Counted from the first letter of the stretch, positions 49,631 to 60,127 are shown. The stretch is 64,000 nt of DNA from Chloroflexota bacterium (GCA_022616275.1 JAKEFB010000110.1:32138-96137), one strand, 5' to 3'. The notes: generated by a model not told the origin, from the letters alone. Translations and numbers: made by a program.

Positions 49631-52174
49631 CTATTTTGCCAGGTGATGTTCGAAGGCGTAGCGCGTCGCGGCCGCCCGGGTGCTGACGTTTAACTTGCCA
49701 TAGATGGCGCGCAGGTGGGCGTTAACCGTATAGGGGCTGATGACCAGGGCGGCCGCAATTTGGGCATTGGTCAGGCCCTGGGCTAATAGTCGCAGGACTT
49801 CTGTTTCTCGTTCGGTCAGGTCAGATAGGTCGCTGGCAGCAGGCTGCCGAAGTTGGGCCAGCGCCTCCCTCTGTGTTTCGTATAGTTGTTCCATCGATAA
49901 CAGTTGGCCCTCGGCCCAGGCGCTGTCAAAAGCTGCCTGGCCCAGGTGGCTCCGCGCCCTGGCCAGCAGAGCTTCCACAGTAGCTTGTAAAAAAGCCGGG
50001 ATGCTGGAACCAATGGAGGCCAGCAGAGCCTTCGTCGCGCTGGCCAACCGCACGCCCTGGACAAAATGACCGGCCTCCAAAAGCATCGTGGCGGCAATGC
50101 CCAGGCAGGCGCTAAAGTGATACCGGTCGCCCAGTTCCAGGAGAAGGGCCAGGGCTTCGTCCAGCCATTCACAAGCGGCCGCCACCTCGTTCTGCCGGGC
50201 CGCGATGAGCCCCAGAGCATAAAGCCCCCGGGCAATACCGGCCCGGTCCCGCAGCGCCCGGCAAAGGGGCAGGCTTTCGGCGAAATAAGCCCGCGCCGCC
50301 TCCACGTCCTTAAGACCCAGCATGACCCATCCCAAGGCCTGGGCAGCCTGGGCTATGCTTTGCTGGTCGCCAATGGCCCGGAAGCAGGCCAGGCCCTCTG
50401 TCAGTCGGGGATAAGCGGCCGGATAATTGCCCTGGTTCCAATAGATGAGTCCCAGGGAGACCAGGGCGTGGGCGACACTCCAGGCGTCCTCCAGCTCGCG
50501 GCTAAGGGCCAGGCTCTCCTCGTACAGGGCCTGAGAGTGCTCAAACTGGCCGGCGCGCATGCCTACCCTGGCCAGGGCCTGCAAAGCAGCGACGGCGCCT
50601 TTCTTGTCGCCATCCTGCCGGCACAGCGCCAGACTTTCGCTGAGCCATTGCTTGGCCCGGCCGCTATCTCCCTGGTAATAACCCAGGACGCCCGCACCCG
50701 TCAGAACAGGTGTGATCAATGAGCGGGGGATATGCTGCCAGGTGGCTGGCCAACGAAACGTTGGCTTGGCTGGCCAACGAAACGTTGGCTTGGCCGGCCC
50801 CGGCCGCAGGGTAAGAATCCCTTCCAGCCACTGCCACCCTTCGCTCAGGTAGCCGCGCAGGACCCAAAAGGGCCATAACTTCCCTCCCAGGCGCAACGCC
50901 GTTTCCAGATCGCCCTGCTCCAGCGAGTAACTTAGCCCAGCCCGCAAATTATCATGCTCCCGTTCCAACTGGTCCAGCCAATGCTGCTGCTCTGGCCCAC
51001 GGAGCCTGGCCTCGGCCGTTTCCGCCAACTGTGCCTGGTAGAATGCGTGTGACCGTTGCCTGGCAGCCAGTTCGCCGCTTTGCCGCAACTGCGCCCGGCC
51101 GAACTCCTGAATAGTAACCAGTATAGACAGGCGCGGCTCCCCATCCACGGCCGTTTGCTGCAGCAGGCTTTTGTCCAGCAAGGAGGCCAGTAGATCAAGG
51201 ATTTTAACCCTCGAGAACTCTAAAATTGCCTCGGCTGCTTCCAGGGTAAAGCCGCCGGCAAAGATGGAAAGTTGCCGGAAAAGCTGTTGCTCCTCGGCCG
51301 TCAACAGCTCATAGCTCCAACGAATGGCGTTTTCTAACGTCCGCTGCCGGGCAGGCATGTCACGGGGACCCCCACTCAACAGCGCCAGTCCCGCGTCATC
51401 GGCCGGACCGCGCAACTGGGCCAGTAACGCTTCCGGCGGCAGCAGCCGGACACGCGCCGCCGCCAGCTCAAGCGCCAGTGGCAGGCCATCCAGCCGCACG
51501 CAAATCTCGGCCACGGCCGCGGCGTTGTCGTCGGTTAACCGGAACTCTGGCCGGGCCGCCTGGGCGCGCTCGACGAATAGAGTCACGGCCGTGTTGCGGG
51601 CCAGGATAGCGGCCCGGCCGCCGGCCAGACGGTCCAGGCGGTCCAGGTCCGGCAGCAAAAGCAACGGTACGGCAAACTCGTGCTCTCCGCGTACGCGCAG
51701 CACCTCGCGGCTGGTAACCAGCATTTTGAGCGCCGGGCAGGCCCTGAGGATCTCAACCAATACCGGCGCCGCCCCTACCACCTGTTCGAAATTGTCCAGC
51801 AAGAGAAGGAGTTGTTGCTCTTGCAAAGCCAAATGCAGCCGTTCCAGGAGCGGCCGGTTGCCTTCTTCGCGCAATTCCAGGGCGCGGCCAATGGCCGGCA
51901 CCACCAATTCCGGGTCATTGATGGCCGCTAAGGAAACAAAAAGGACCCCATCGGGAAATACCTCGCCCAGGCTGGCGGCCGCCTGGACGGCCAGGCGTGT
52001 TTTACCCACGCCGCCGGGGCCGGTCAGCGTCAGCAGGCGCACCTCGGGGTGGCGCAGGAGCTGGCCAATCGTGGCCAGCTCGCGCTCCCGGCCGATCAAC
52101 GGGGTTAGCGGTTGCGGTAGGATAGAGCCTGACCCGGCCGCCGTGGCCGGATCGCCAGGAGATGGTTGGCGCAT
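49631..52174 (-). CDS. STAND-type LuxR transcriptional regulator with TPR repeats
   Basis: 847 residues from ATG 52174. AAA/NB-ARC-like ATPase: LIGREREL, Walker [12 protein letters not shown] (about 54-64), [33 protein letters not shown]-like array about 400-760; LuxR HTH at the C-terminus ([37 protein letters not shown]). Likely a MalT-like switch that binds DNA when a ligand opens it. A tandem 24-bp duplication adds PAKPTFRW twice near residue 465-480. Adjacent SnoaL/SRPBCC genes may be targets. Confidence 0.92.
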   Translation of the reverse strand: MRQPSPGDPATAAGSGSILPQPLTPLIGRERELATIGQLLRHPEVRLLTLTGPGGVGKTRLAVQAAASLGEVFPDGVLFVSLAAINDPELVVPAIGRALELREEGNRPLLERLHLALQEQQLLLLLDNFEQVVGAAPVLVEILRACPALKMLVTSREVLRVRGEHEFAVPLLLLPDLDRLDRLAGGRAAILARNTAVTLFVERAQAARPEFRLTDDNAAAVAEICVRLDGLPLALELAAARVRLLPPEALLAQLRGPADDAGLALLSGGPRDMPARQRTLENAIRWSYELLTAEEQQLFRQLSIFAGGFTLEAAEAILEFSRVKILDLLASLLDKSLLQQTAVDGEPRLSILVTIQEFGRAQLRQSGELAARQRSHAFYQAQLAETAEARLRGPEQQHWLDQLEREHDNLRAGLSYSLEQGDLETALRLGGKLWPFWVLRGYLSEGWQWLEGILTLRPGPAKPTFRWPAKPTFRWPATWQHIPRSLITPVLTGAGVLGYYQGDSGRAKQWLSESLALCRQDGDKKGAVAALQALARVGMRAGQFEHSQALYEESLALSRELEDAWSVAHALVSLGLIYWNQGNYPAAYPRLTEGLACFRAIGDQQSIAQAAQALGWVMLGLKDVEAARAYFAESLPLCRALRDRAGIARGLYALGLIAARQNEVAAACEWLDEALALLLELGDRYHFSACLGIAATMLLEAGHFVQGVRLASATKALLASIGSSIPAFLQATVEALLARARSHLGQAAFDSAWAEGQLLSMEQLYETQREALAQLRQPAASDLSDLTERETEVLRLLAQGLTNAQIAAALVISPYTVNAHLRAIYGKLNVSTRAAATRYAFEHHLAK
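50744..50791. repeat. In-gene 24-bp tandem duplication with palindromic core
   Basis: Two identical 24-bp units, each containing GCCAACG-aaa-CGTTGGC. In-frame inside the LuxR gene, in a linker between ATPase and TPR parts, so probably tolerated by the protein. Confidence 0.8.
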
Positions 52175-52238
52175 CAACGTCCTGGCTCACCCTGGTCGGC
52201 CGGCGAGACTATTTCCGGCCGGGTGAGCCTGGGGCCTA

Positions 52239-53462
52239 TTATAGACCAGATAGCAGGGGAGACGTATTCAGGAACCGGCCGTCCCACCTTGTCACGCTCT
52301 TCATCGCCAGCAGGCAGGCGTCGCCGACCAGCGGCGCCAGCAGGTATTGCCGTTCCCCGCTCCACTGCACCGTGAAGCCGGCCGTCTCCACCGTCAGCAG
52401 TAAGGCGCTGAGAAACTCGGCATCCCCGGTATGGCGCGCCCCGGCGACGGCAAAGCCCGTGCCCGAAGGGCTTAGCCCCAGGAACAGCGGCCCCGAATCC
52501 ACGTCGCCGGGGCCGGCGTGGCCGTGCGGCCATTCCCGCACCCCGGCCACGCCCGGCGCCGGCCGGTCCGCCAGGTGTTCTTTCAGCAAGCCATACTGCT
52601 CCTGGGCCACCGCCTCGTCGGCGTAAAACAGGAAAAAGCTATTCCACCCCGCGCCGCTCCCCCGGCCGTCCACCAGCACACTGCCATCATTCGTTAGCCG
52701 AAAGACGAACAGCCCCGTCTCCGGGTCGCGATAATGGCTGTCCATGTGGCTCAACCACCGCTCGGCCGTCCCTGTTGCCTCTTCTGGAAATAGCCGGTCA
52801 TACAGCGCCAGCGAAGCGACGACGACGGCGTTATCGGGAATAAAGATTTGCCGGGGATACGTCTCGCCGTTGTGGAAAGGGCTGCTGTCCAGGCTTTGGG
52901 CCAGGTAAGCGCTGTTTTCCTGGAAAAGCCGCCGGTACTCCGCTTTTTCGCCGCCTAAATAGTGATAGGCGGCCAGCATAAAGTTCAATTGCCCCAGGTA
53001 GGCGATGTGGCCATAGCGAGTTCCTTCCCCTTGGGCCATTCTCTCCAGCCCATCTTCTCCCCACATGTCGCTGTCGAATTGGCGGAACTCGGCCGCCAAC
53101 ACCCGCTCAATTAGCCCCTCAATCACCACCAGCGACTCCTGCCGCGTCTCCGGGTAGAGAAAGGCAATGTTGGCCAGGGCCGCGGCCGTCATCGAATACG
53201 ACCCCAGCGCCCACTCCCCCTGGAACAGCGGTGGCAGATACGGGTGCAGCTCGGCCGTCCCGGCCGGGTTGCCATACGTCTGCCCGATCAAATACGCCCG
53301 CCGCGCCATCAAATCCCCTCGCGCCTCATTGGCAATCAGCGCCCCCCCGCCCACCCAAAATACCAACACCCACCCCGCCTTCAACAAAACCAGGCCGGCC
53401 ACCACCCCAACCGCCCCCCTCAACCACCACCGCCGCCCTAACCATCTGACCCAGGCTACCAC
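52239..53462 (-). CDS. Membrane-anchored alpha/alpha-toroid hypothetical protein
   Basis: 407 residues from the GTG at 53462, chosen because GGAGG lies 4 nt upstream. One N-terminal helix (GAVGVVAGLVLLKAGWVLVFW), then a helical domain with repeated hairpins, FIPDNAVVVASLALYD, GAGWNSFFLFYAD and DVDSGPLFLGLSPSGTGFAVAGAR. The pattern recalls (alpha/alpha)6 barrels such as glycoside hydrolases or linalool dehydratase-like proteins, but catalytic residues are not assigned. Function unknown. Confidence 0.7.
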   Translation of the reverse strand: MVAWVRWLGRRWWLRGAVGVVAGLVLLKAGWVLVFWVGGGALIANEARGDLMARRAYLIGQTYGNPAGTAELHPYLPPLFQGEWALGSYSMTAAALANIAFLYPETRQESLVVIEGLIERVLAAEFRQFDSDMWGEDGLERMAQGEGTRYGHIAYLGQLNFMLAAYHYLGGEKAEYRRLFQENSAYLAQSLDSSPFHNGETYPRQIFIPDNAVVVASLALYDRLFPEEATGTAERWLSHMDSHYRDPETGLFVFRLTNDGSVLVDGRGSGAGWNSFFLFYADEAVAQEQYGLLKEHLADRPAPGVAGVREWPHGHAGPGDVDSGPLFLGLSPSGTGFAVAGARHTGDAEFLSALLLTVETAGFTVQWSGERQYLLAPLVGDACLLAMKSVTRWDGRFLNTSPLLSGL

Positions 53463-53475
53463 ACAACCTCCGACC

Positions 53476-53725
53476 AACTTGCTTCAGCAAGTTTTATGCA
53501 ACTAGCCGCCGGTTTGCAACCGGCGGCGACAACCGCCGGCCGATTTACCGTCGTAACATTCATCGCTGGAAAACAGGCTACCACATCAACCCCCGGCCGG
53601 CCACGTCTTGAACCTTGACCAGCCAGCACGCGAGTGCTTGACAGACAAGGACTTATTACCCGCTGCCCATTTCCGTCCACCACGAAGCCTGAAATCAGCC
53701 AAAAACCTTAGCCGCTATCCGCTTA
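53476..53725. other. Gene-free region with two hairpins
   Basis: AACTTGC-ttca-GCAAGTT (53476-53493) and GCCGCCGGTT-tgc-AACCGGCGGC (53505-53527, 10-bp arms). A heptamer-like TATCCGC series lies at about 53710-53745, running into the end of the TPR gene. No gene was found. Confidence 0.5.
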
Positions 53726-55913
53726 TCAGCTTTTATCCGCTGCTGCCAACCCGGCCAGGTTTTCCCGTACGATTTGAGTGTTTGGGTGGTCCGGCCCCAG
53801 AACCTTCTCCCGGATGGCGAGCGCCCGCTCTAAGTACGGCCGCGCCCCGGCATAGTCGCCCTGCGCTTGCAGCAAGTACCCCAGGTTGTTCAGACTGAGG
53901 GCGGTGTCGGGATGGTCCGGCCCCATCGCCTTCTCCCGGATGGCCAGCGCCCGCTCGCAGTACGGCCGCGCCGCGGCATAGTCGCCCTGCGCTTGCAGCA
54001 AGCCCCCCAGGTTGTTCAGACTGATGGCGGTAGTGGGATGGTCCGGCCCCATCGCCTTCTCCCGGATAGCCAGTGCCCGCTCGACGTACGGCCGCGCCCC
54101 GGCGTAGTCCCCCTGCGCTTGTAGCAGATGCCCCAGGTTGTCCAGACTGCGGGCGGTGTCGGGATGCTCCGGCCCCAGAACCTTCTCCCGGATGGCCAGC
54201 GCCCGCTCGCAGTACGGCCGCGCCCCGGCGGTGTCGCCCTGCGCTTGCAGCAAGGTCCCCAGGCTGTTCAGACTGCGGGCGGTAAGGGGATGGTCCGGCC
54301 CCAACGCCTGCTCCCAGATGGCCAGCGCCCGCTCGTAGTACGGCCGCGCCCCGGCGTAGTCGCCCATCTGCAGCAGGTGGTAGCCTAGCTCGTTCGACAG
54401 CCACGCGGCCTGCTCATCTTCCAGTTCGGCCGCCGCGTCGGCTACGTAGCGCAGATGCTCCTGCCAGGCCAGCAGCCGCCGGGGAAAGCCGGACTGGTTG
54501 ATGGCCCTGGCCGCCTGGGCCACTGCTTTGGCCACAGCCCCGGCCGCTGCTTCCATCCTCTCGCCCGCCGCCTGCCGGGTAAAGGCCGCCACCAGCCGGT
54601 GCAGCCGCACCGCCCCGTCCGTTTCCTCCTCCACCAGCCCCAACTCTACCAGCCGGGTCAGCCCATCCTCGGCCGCCAGCGGGTCCACGGCCGGCGTCTC
54701 GTCTTCCTCTTCCTCCGGCGCCAGGGTCGCCAGCAGCAGGTCGCGCGGGATCGGCACGCCGGGGGCAAAACAGGCTGCCCGCGCCAGCAAGGCCAGCGCC
54801 AGCCGGTCTGTCTCGTCGGCCGGGTCGAGCCTGTCGTAGCTCAGGGCAAACGTCCGGCCGACGCTCAGCTCATGGGCGGTCGGCGAATGGCTGCTCCCTC
54901 GCCCTTGCAGCGAAGGATGCTCCAACAGCTCCTTATCTTTGAGCTGGGCCAGATAGGCCGCCGGCGAGACCGAGCGATAACGTTCCAGGAAGCTGCCGGC
55001 CAGGCTCAACGCCAGGGGAAAGTCGCCCAGCTCGGCGGCAATTGCCTCGGCGTCGGCCTGGGCCAATTTGGAAACATATTGGCGCAGCAGGGCCACGCTC
55101 TCCGGCCGGGGCAGCATATCCAGCGCCAGCCCGGCCACCCCCAACGACCGGTCAAAGCGGCCGCGCCGGCTGGTCACCACCACCCGGCAGCCGCCCTGCT
55201 TTGGCCGCCACTGGGCCAGCAGCCCTTCCTCCTCGCAAGTTGTCAAAGATCAGCAGCCGGGGCAGCGGTTCGTGCCAGGCGTGCTGGACGGCCGCTACCT
55301 GCCCGGCCAGCTCCAGCCCATCCAGCGGCAGTCCCATCGCCGCCCCGCAAGCCGCCACCTCGGCCGGCGCCGCGGCCGCGTCGGCCATACTCAACCAATA
55401 CACCCCGCCGGCAAAGTAGCGCCCGTAGCGGTAGACAAACTCGCTGGCCAGTTGCGTCTTGCCCACCCCACCCATCCCCGTGACGGCCGCCGCCTGCTGG
55501 ATGGCCACCGTCCCCCCGACCTTGACCGTTGCTGCCAACCGTTGTAACTCCTTCTCCCGGCCGATAAACAGCGGATTGCGGCTCAATGGCATCCGCGAAT
55601 GGGCAGGCAGGTCGCCGGCCTCGACCGGCCGGTCTATCGGCATCGAATCGAGCAGTTTGCGGGCTTCGGGCAGTGGATCTAGCTGAGGTGTCGTTGTGGG
55701 GCCTGTCTGGATAATAATGTCGTCGGCCGCTTTGATGAGTGGGCCGGTAGTGGCGTCTCCGGTCAGACTAAGGGGGCTTCCTTGCAGGTTGGCAATGCCG
55801 ACATGTTTGATGACGTTCTGCCCGGCCTTGTCGCCCGCGACTTTGTCCTCGCCCACCTTATCGCCGGCAAGTTCGTCCCCGGCCAGCGTTGGTAATTCCT
55901 CATAATCCGTCAT
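53726..55913 (-). pseudogene. Frameshifted NB-ARC/TPR STAND gene
   Basis: From ATG 55913 the product has a GDK-rich start (GDELAGDKVGEDKVAGDK, common on STAND proteins), Walker A TGMGGVGKTQLA (about 144-155) and LLIFDN. An extra base near 55236 shifts the frame; one base fewer gives FDNCEEEGLLAQWRP, then GGCRVVVTSRRG, the normal NB-ARC continuation, open to 53726. That part ends in at least five 42-residue kinesin-light-chain TPRs. If the shift is an error in the sequence, this is a complete NLR-like protein of about 725 residues with no separate effector domain. Confidence 0.8.
53770..54400. repeat. 126-bp tandem DNA repeats encoding TPRs
   Basis: Five near-identical units of about 126 bp, each encoding ARPY-x-ERALAIREK, then LGPDHP-x-TA-x-SLNNLG-x-LL. 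DNA identity between units is high, so recent duplication or gene conversion is likely. Confidence 0.85.
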
Positions 55914-55977
55914 ATCGTCCCCACGTTACAGTTCTAACTGGCGAACCTTCTAACGCAGAGGATTGTACCACAAAAAA

Positions 55978-56043
55978 GACCCCGTAGGTCTCAAGAGCAC
56001 GCTTCGTACTCCGAGCACGCTTCATGCTCCGACCTACAGGGTC
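55978..56043. repeat. Inverted repeat with internal 18-bp duplication
   Basis: GACCCCGTAGGTC and GACCTACAGGGTC (12 of 13 bp) enclose two tandem copies of GAGCACGCTTC-g/a-T-a/g-CTCC. Related in its outer arms to 22126-22158. Confidence 0.6.
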
Positions 56044-56046
56044 TGT

Positions 56047-56095
56047 CGTCTATCGGCTATCGGCTATCGTCCGTCGTCCATCGTCCGCCGTCCGC
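56047..56095. repeat. Heptameric tandem repeat (CGTCYRT)
   Basis: Seven 7-bp units (CGTCTAT, CGGCTAT, CGGCTAT, CGTCCGT, CGTCCAT, CGTCCGC, CGTCCGC) directly after the SnoaL gene stop on the minus strand. Confidence 0.7.
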
Positions 56096-56100
56096 CCGCC

Positions 56101-56514
56101 CTACACCAGCCCCAACTGCCGCAGCATCGTCGCCGAGTCGAAGTAGGTGTGGGCGCTGGTGACCCGGCCGTTTTCGATTTGCAGCACCTCGCAGAAGGGG
56201 ATGTCCACACTTTTGCCGGTGGGGGGGATGGGGCCGGCCGGCGTCTGCAGCGGGCCGGTGTGGGTCCCCTGGCCGCGGAATTCGACCACGGCGTTGCCGT
56301 CGGCCACAGCTACTTTGCTGAGGACGACCCTGGAATCGGGGAAGGCCCCGGACCAGCCCTGGACGAACTGCTTGTACCCCTCTGGACCCTGGAAGGACTG
56401 GCCGGTGGCCATGTCCAGCCATTGGGCGTTGTTGGCAATGAGGGCGGCGCCAGCGTCGAAGTTGCGGCTGTTGAAGGCCTCGTATAGCGAACGAATCATG
56501 GTTTCGGTAGACAT
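56101..56514 (-). CDS. SnoaL-like ester cyclase family protein (third)
   Basis: 137 residues; AAAAAGGAGAG precedes ATG 56514. SnoaL fold: IRSLYEAFNSRNFDAGAALIANNAQWLDM, FPDSRVVLSKVAVADGNAVVEFRGQGTHTGPL, YFDSATMLRQLGLV. Divergent from the BTAD regulator gene, which is a plausible controller. Function unknown. Confidence 0.9.
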   Translation of the reverse strand: MSTETMIRSLYEAFNSRNFDAGAALIANNAQWLDMATGQSFQGPEGYKQFVQGWSGAFPDSRVVLSKVAVADGNAVVEFRGQGTHTGPLQTPAGPIPPTGKSVDIPFCEVLQIENGRVTSAHTYFDSATMLRQLGLV

Positions 56515-56622
56515 GTGATACTCTCCTTTTTGGTTATAATTGGCGGCGCTTGTTGACCGCGCCGCTCATTTGACCGGTATCGTAGCACGGCGGCGTGACA
56601 GGACCGTGACAGGAAGCGTGAC

Positions 56623-59600
56623 ATGCCTCACCTGACGCTGCGTTTATTGGGCAACCCGGAAGCCTGGCTGGAGGGGCGGCCGCTGGCGGCGGCCACCCGT
56701 AAAGTGATGGCCCTGCTCGTCTACCTGGTCGTCGAGGGCGGCCAGCACAGCCGGGACAGGCTGGTGGCCTTTTTCTGGCCGGAATATGACGCCGCCGCCG
56801 GCCGGGGCGCGCTGCGGACCACGCTGGCCCGGCTGCGCAAGATGGTGGGCGGAGAACAGCCCTACCTGTTGGTGACGCCGGAAAGCCTGGGGTTTAATTT
56901 CAGCGCCAGCTTTGAGCTGGACCTTCACCGGCTGCAAACGGCCGTCCACACGCTGCCCGGCAGCGAGGCGGCGCCGGCGGCCTGGGAAGCGGCCGGGGCC
57001 CTCTACCGGGGGGAGTTCCTGGAAGGCTTTTCCCTGCCGGACGCGCCTGCCTTTGACGAGTGGGCGGCCGTCCAGCGGGAAAGCTGGCATCAGCGGATGG
57101 AACTGGTTTTTGACCGCCTGTCTCGCTGGCAGGCCGAGGCCGGCGCGCAACAGGCGGCCATTGAAACGGCCCGGCGCTGGGTTGCCCACCAGCCGCTGGC
57201 GGAAAAAGCCCATCGCCGCCTCATCCAGCTCCACCTGGCGGCCGGCGACCGGGGCGCAGCCTGGCAGGCTTACCTGGCTTGCCAGACGATCCTCCAGGAA
57301 CAGCTCGGCGTCGCCCCGGAGCCGGAGACGCTGGCCCTGGTTGAGCGTGTCCGGCAGGGGAGGGAGGGGGGGACAAGGAGAGGGGGGGAGGGGGAGATGG
57401 AGAGTGGTATAGGGAGTATAACCAAGTTGGGCCAGTTGAGTGTGCCGATGGTTGGGCGGGCGGCCGAGCACCGGCAACTGGTGGCGGCCTATTACTTGGC
57501 CGGCCGGAGGCAGCCCCAGGTGGTGGCCCTGCAGGGCGAGGCTGGTATTGGCAAGAGCCGCCTGGCCCAGGAGTTTCTGCAGTGGGCGGTCGCCCAGGGG
57601 GCCGACGTCGTCCAGGGCCAGGCCTTCGAGACCGGCGGCCGCCTGCCTTACCAGCCCCTGGTCGAGGCCCTGCGCGGCCGGATCGAACAGGAAAACGCGC
57701 CGGAGGATTTGTTGAGCGACACCTGGCTGGTCGAGCTTAGCCGCCTGTTGCCGGAATTGCGCGACCGCTACCCGGACCTGCCGCCGCCGGCCGGCGACGA
57801 AGCCACCGCCCAGGCCCGCCTGTTTGAGGCCGTGGCCCGCCTGCTGGAGTCGTTGGCCGGCCGCCGGCCCCTGGTTCTGTTTCTGGACGACTTGCAGTGG
57901 GGCGACGCCGCTTCCCTGGACTTGTTGCATTACTGCGCCCGGCGCTGGCCGCAGCAGCAGACGCCGGCGCTGCTGCTGGCCAACCTGCGGGCCGAGGCCC
58001 CGGCCGCACCGGCCCTGGCCGACTGGCTGGCCAGCCTGGGACGCGTGCTGCCCTTGAGCCGGTTAACGCTTGGCCCGGTGACGGTCGAAGATACCTGGCA
58101 GTTGGTGGAAACGCTGGCCGGGCCGGCACGAGCCGTTAGCCTGGCGGCCGCCGCCACAGACGCTCAGGTCTTTGCCGGGTGGCTTTTTCGGGAGACCGGG
58201 GGACAGCCGTTTTTTATGGTGGAGACGTTGAAAACGCTCCTGGAACGGCAACTCCTGGTGACGCAGCCAAACGGCGGCCGGGTCTGGGCGGTTGATTTTG
58301 GCGTGGCTGCCCGCTGGCTGGCCACCGAGGCGAACCCCTCGTTGCTGCCGCCCGGCGTGCAGGACCTCGTCCAGGCCCGGCTGCGCAGCATGTCCCCGGC
58401 GGCGACAGCGCTCCTGGCCGCCGGGGCCGTGCTGGGCCAGGGGTTGCGCTTTCCGTTGTTGTGCCAGGTGGCCGGGCTGGGCGAAGACGAGGGGCTGGTG
58501 GCGCTAGACGAAGCCAGGCAACGCCAACTACTGCGTCCTGCGGCCGGGCCAATGGGATTTACGTTCGCCCACGACAAAATTCGGGACGTGGTTTACGAAG
58601 AGATGGGCGAGACGCGCCGCCTGGTCTTTCACCGGCGAGCGTTTAGCGGCTTGCAGGCGGCCGGCGCGCCGCCGGCCATCCTGGCCCACCATGCCCTGGC
58701 GGCCGGGCTGGCTGAAGAAGCCTTCCAGGCCAGCCTGGCGGCCGGCGACGAGGCCCTGCGCCTCTTTGCCGTGCGCGACGCCATTGCCTTCTACGAGCAG
58801 GCCCGGTCGCTGGCCGGCGGTTTACCTTCCGGAATGGTCGAGGTGGACCAGGCGCAGCATCTCTACCAGCAGCTCGGCCGGGCTTACGAGCTGGACAACC
58901 GCTTTGAACAGGCCCAGGCGACTTACGAGGCGCTGCTGGCCATCGGGCGAAGCCACGACCAGCCGGCCGTGATTTGCAACGCCCTGGTGCGCCTGGCGGG
59001 CGTCGCCGCCCTTTTCGGGCTGAAGCTGGCCGAAGCAACGGAATACCTGCACCAGGCGGAGCAGGTGGCTCGAGAACATGACTTGAAGGCCGGGCTGGCG
59101 GAAGTAGCCTGGAACCTGGCCCAGATGCATTTTTACGCGCTTGAGGGGCCGGCCACGGTACAGTATGCAACCCAGGCGCTGACCCTGGCGCGCCAGGCCG
59201 GCCTCCAGGACCTGGCCGCTCGCAGTCTGAATGCGCTGGCTTACGGCTCGTTGCTGTTGCGCCGGTGGGAAGAGGTCGGGCGCTACGCCGAAGAGGGGCG
59301 GCAGTTGTTTGCGGCGCTGGGCAACCAGGCGATGGAGGCCGATTGCCTGGCCCTGGTGGCGGCCGCTAACGTGAACAGCGGCCGGCCACAGGCGGGGATT
59401 GAGGCCGGCCGGCTGGCTCTGGCCAAATGCCGGGAAATCGGCAATGGCTGGGGGCAGGTCAACAGCGTGGTCCAGTTAGTGCCCGGCTTGCTGGATATTG
59501 GCGCGTACGAGGAGGCGTTGGAAGTCGCCCGGCAGGGCGTGGCCACGGCCGAAGCCCAGGCCCTCTGGCACATGCTGCCGATGGCCCTGGTCCGGTTGGG

Positions 59601-60006
59601 CGCCGTCTACCGGATGCTGGGCGAGCAAAAGCAGGCGCGAGAGACGCTGCTGGCGGCGGTGGCGGCCAACGACCAGAATCCCTTGCGACCGTTTGCCGCC
59701 GTCATTGCCGCCGAGCAATGCGCCCTGGCCGGCGACATGGGCCTGTGGGAGGAAGCCTACCGGCACGCCCTGGAGGTCCAGGCGACCGAGGCGCGGAGTG
59801 GCTTCTTATATACCGGCCTGGAGTACTGGTACGAGGTCGAGGCCCTGTTAAAAGCCGGGGCCAGCGAGGTGGCGGCCGGCCGCATTCGACAGTTCAGCCG
59901 GCCGGCGGCCGAAAACCCTCGCCTGCGCCTGGCCCACGAACGCGCCCAGGCTGTTCTGGCTGCCTGGGAGGATAGTGGGGCCAGGGCTAAAGCCCACACC
60001 GACTAA
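56623..60006 (+). CDS. SARP/BTAD-type STAND regulator with AAA and TPR domains
   Basis: 1127 residues. An OmpR-like winged helix (about 1-90: LTLRLLGNPEAWLEGRPL, RGALRTTLARLRK) and BTAD domain (about 95-245) are followed by AAA ATPase: Walker A GEAGIGKSRLA (about 305-315), Walker B PLVLFLDDLQWGD. Helical and TPR repeats fill 640-1110. Related proteins switch between ADP and ATP states to activate transcription. The Gly/Arg-rich linker at 245-265 is encoded by G-rich DNA. Divergent from a SnoaL gene. Confidence 0.92.
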   Translation: MPHLTLRLLGNPEAWLEGRPLAAATRKVMALLVYLVVEGGQHSRDRLVAFFWPEYDAAAGRGALRTTLARLRKMVGGEQPYLLVTPESLGFNFSASFELDLHRLQTAVHTLPGSEAAPAAWEAAGALYRGEFLEGFSLPDAPAFDEWAAVQRESWHQRMELVFDRLSRWQAEAGAQQAAIETARRWVAHQPLAEKAHRRLIQLHLAAGDRGAAWQAYLACQTILQEQLGVAPEPETLALVERVRQGREGGTRRGGEGEMESGIGSITKLGQLSVPMVGRAAEHRQLVAAYYLAGRRQPQVVALQGEAGIGKSRLAQEFLQWAVAQGADVVQGQAFETGGRLPYQPLVEALRGRIEQENAPEDLLSDTWLVELSRLLPELRDRYPDLPPPAGDEATAQARLFEAVARLLESLAGRRPLVLFLDDLQWGDAASLDLLHYCARRWPQQQTPALLLANLRAEAPAAPALADWLASLGRVLPLSRLTLGPVTVEDTWQLVETLAGPARAVSLAAAATDAQVFAGWLFRETGGQPFFMVETLKTLLERQLLVTQPNGGRVWAVDFGVAARWLATEANPSLLPPGVQDLVQARLRSMSPAATALLAAGAVLGQGLRFPLLCQVAGLGEDEGLVALDEARQRQLLRPAAGPMGFTFAHDKIRDVVYEEMGETRRLVFHRRAFSGLQAAGAPPAILAHHALAAGLAEEAFQASLAAGDEALRLFAVRDAIAFYEQARSLAGGLPSGMVEVDQAQHLYQQLGRAYELDNRFEQAQATYEALLAIGRSHDQPAVICNALVRLAGVAALFGLKLAEATEYLHQAEQVAREHDLKAGLAEVAWNLAQMHFYALEGPATVQYATQALTLARQAGLQDLAARSLNALAYGSLLLRRWEEVGRYAEEGRQLFAALGNQAMEADCLALVAAANVNSGRPQAGIEAGRLALAKCREIGNGWGQVNSVVQLVPGLLDIGAYEEALEVARQGVATAEAQALWHMLPMALVRLGAVYRMLGEQKQARETLLAAVAANDQNPLRPFAAVIAAEQCALAGDMGLWEEAYRHALEVQATEARSGFLYTGLEYWYEVEALLKAGASEVAAGRIRQFSRPAAENPRLRLAHERAQAVLAAWEDSGARAKAHTD

Positions 60007-60022
60007 GGATAACGACCTTCTA

Positions 60023-60127
60023 TCAGGCGAGGACCTCGACGGTGAACCCGCCTGGGGCCTGAACGTAGAACGTCCAGGCGTGAGACCTTTGGGGCGGCTC
60101 CACATCGAACCCATCCTCCCGCAGGCG
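60023..60127 (-). pseudogene. C-terminal remnant of a VOC (glyoxalase-like) gene
   Basis: The minus strand reads LREDGFDVEPPQRSHAW and TFYVQAPGGFTVEVLA then stop: the last strands of a glyoxalase/bleomycin-resistance fold, ending in the typical P-G-G-x-x-x-E metal-ligand motif. An in-frame TAA directly precedes it, so only 34 codons survive. Confidence 0.6.

Noticed and set aside
53770-54400. CRISPR array
   Set aside because: The repeats are coding, 126 bp long and contiguous, with no unique spacers.
53733-54404. Minus-strand repeat-encoded frame beside the TPR gene
   Set aside because: Alternate frame of the 126-bp TPR repeats; periodic only because the DNA is.
54455-55483. Plus-strand frame opposite the NB-ARC gene
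   Set aside because: Antisense shadow; the opposite strand has clear NB-ARC motifs.
56644-57930. Minus-strand frame opposite the BTAD gene
   Set aside because: Antisense shadow of a well-supported regulator.
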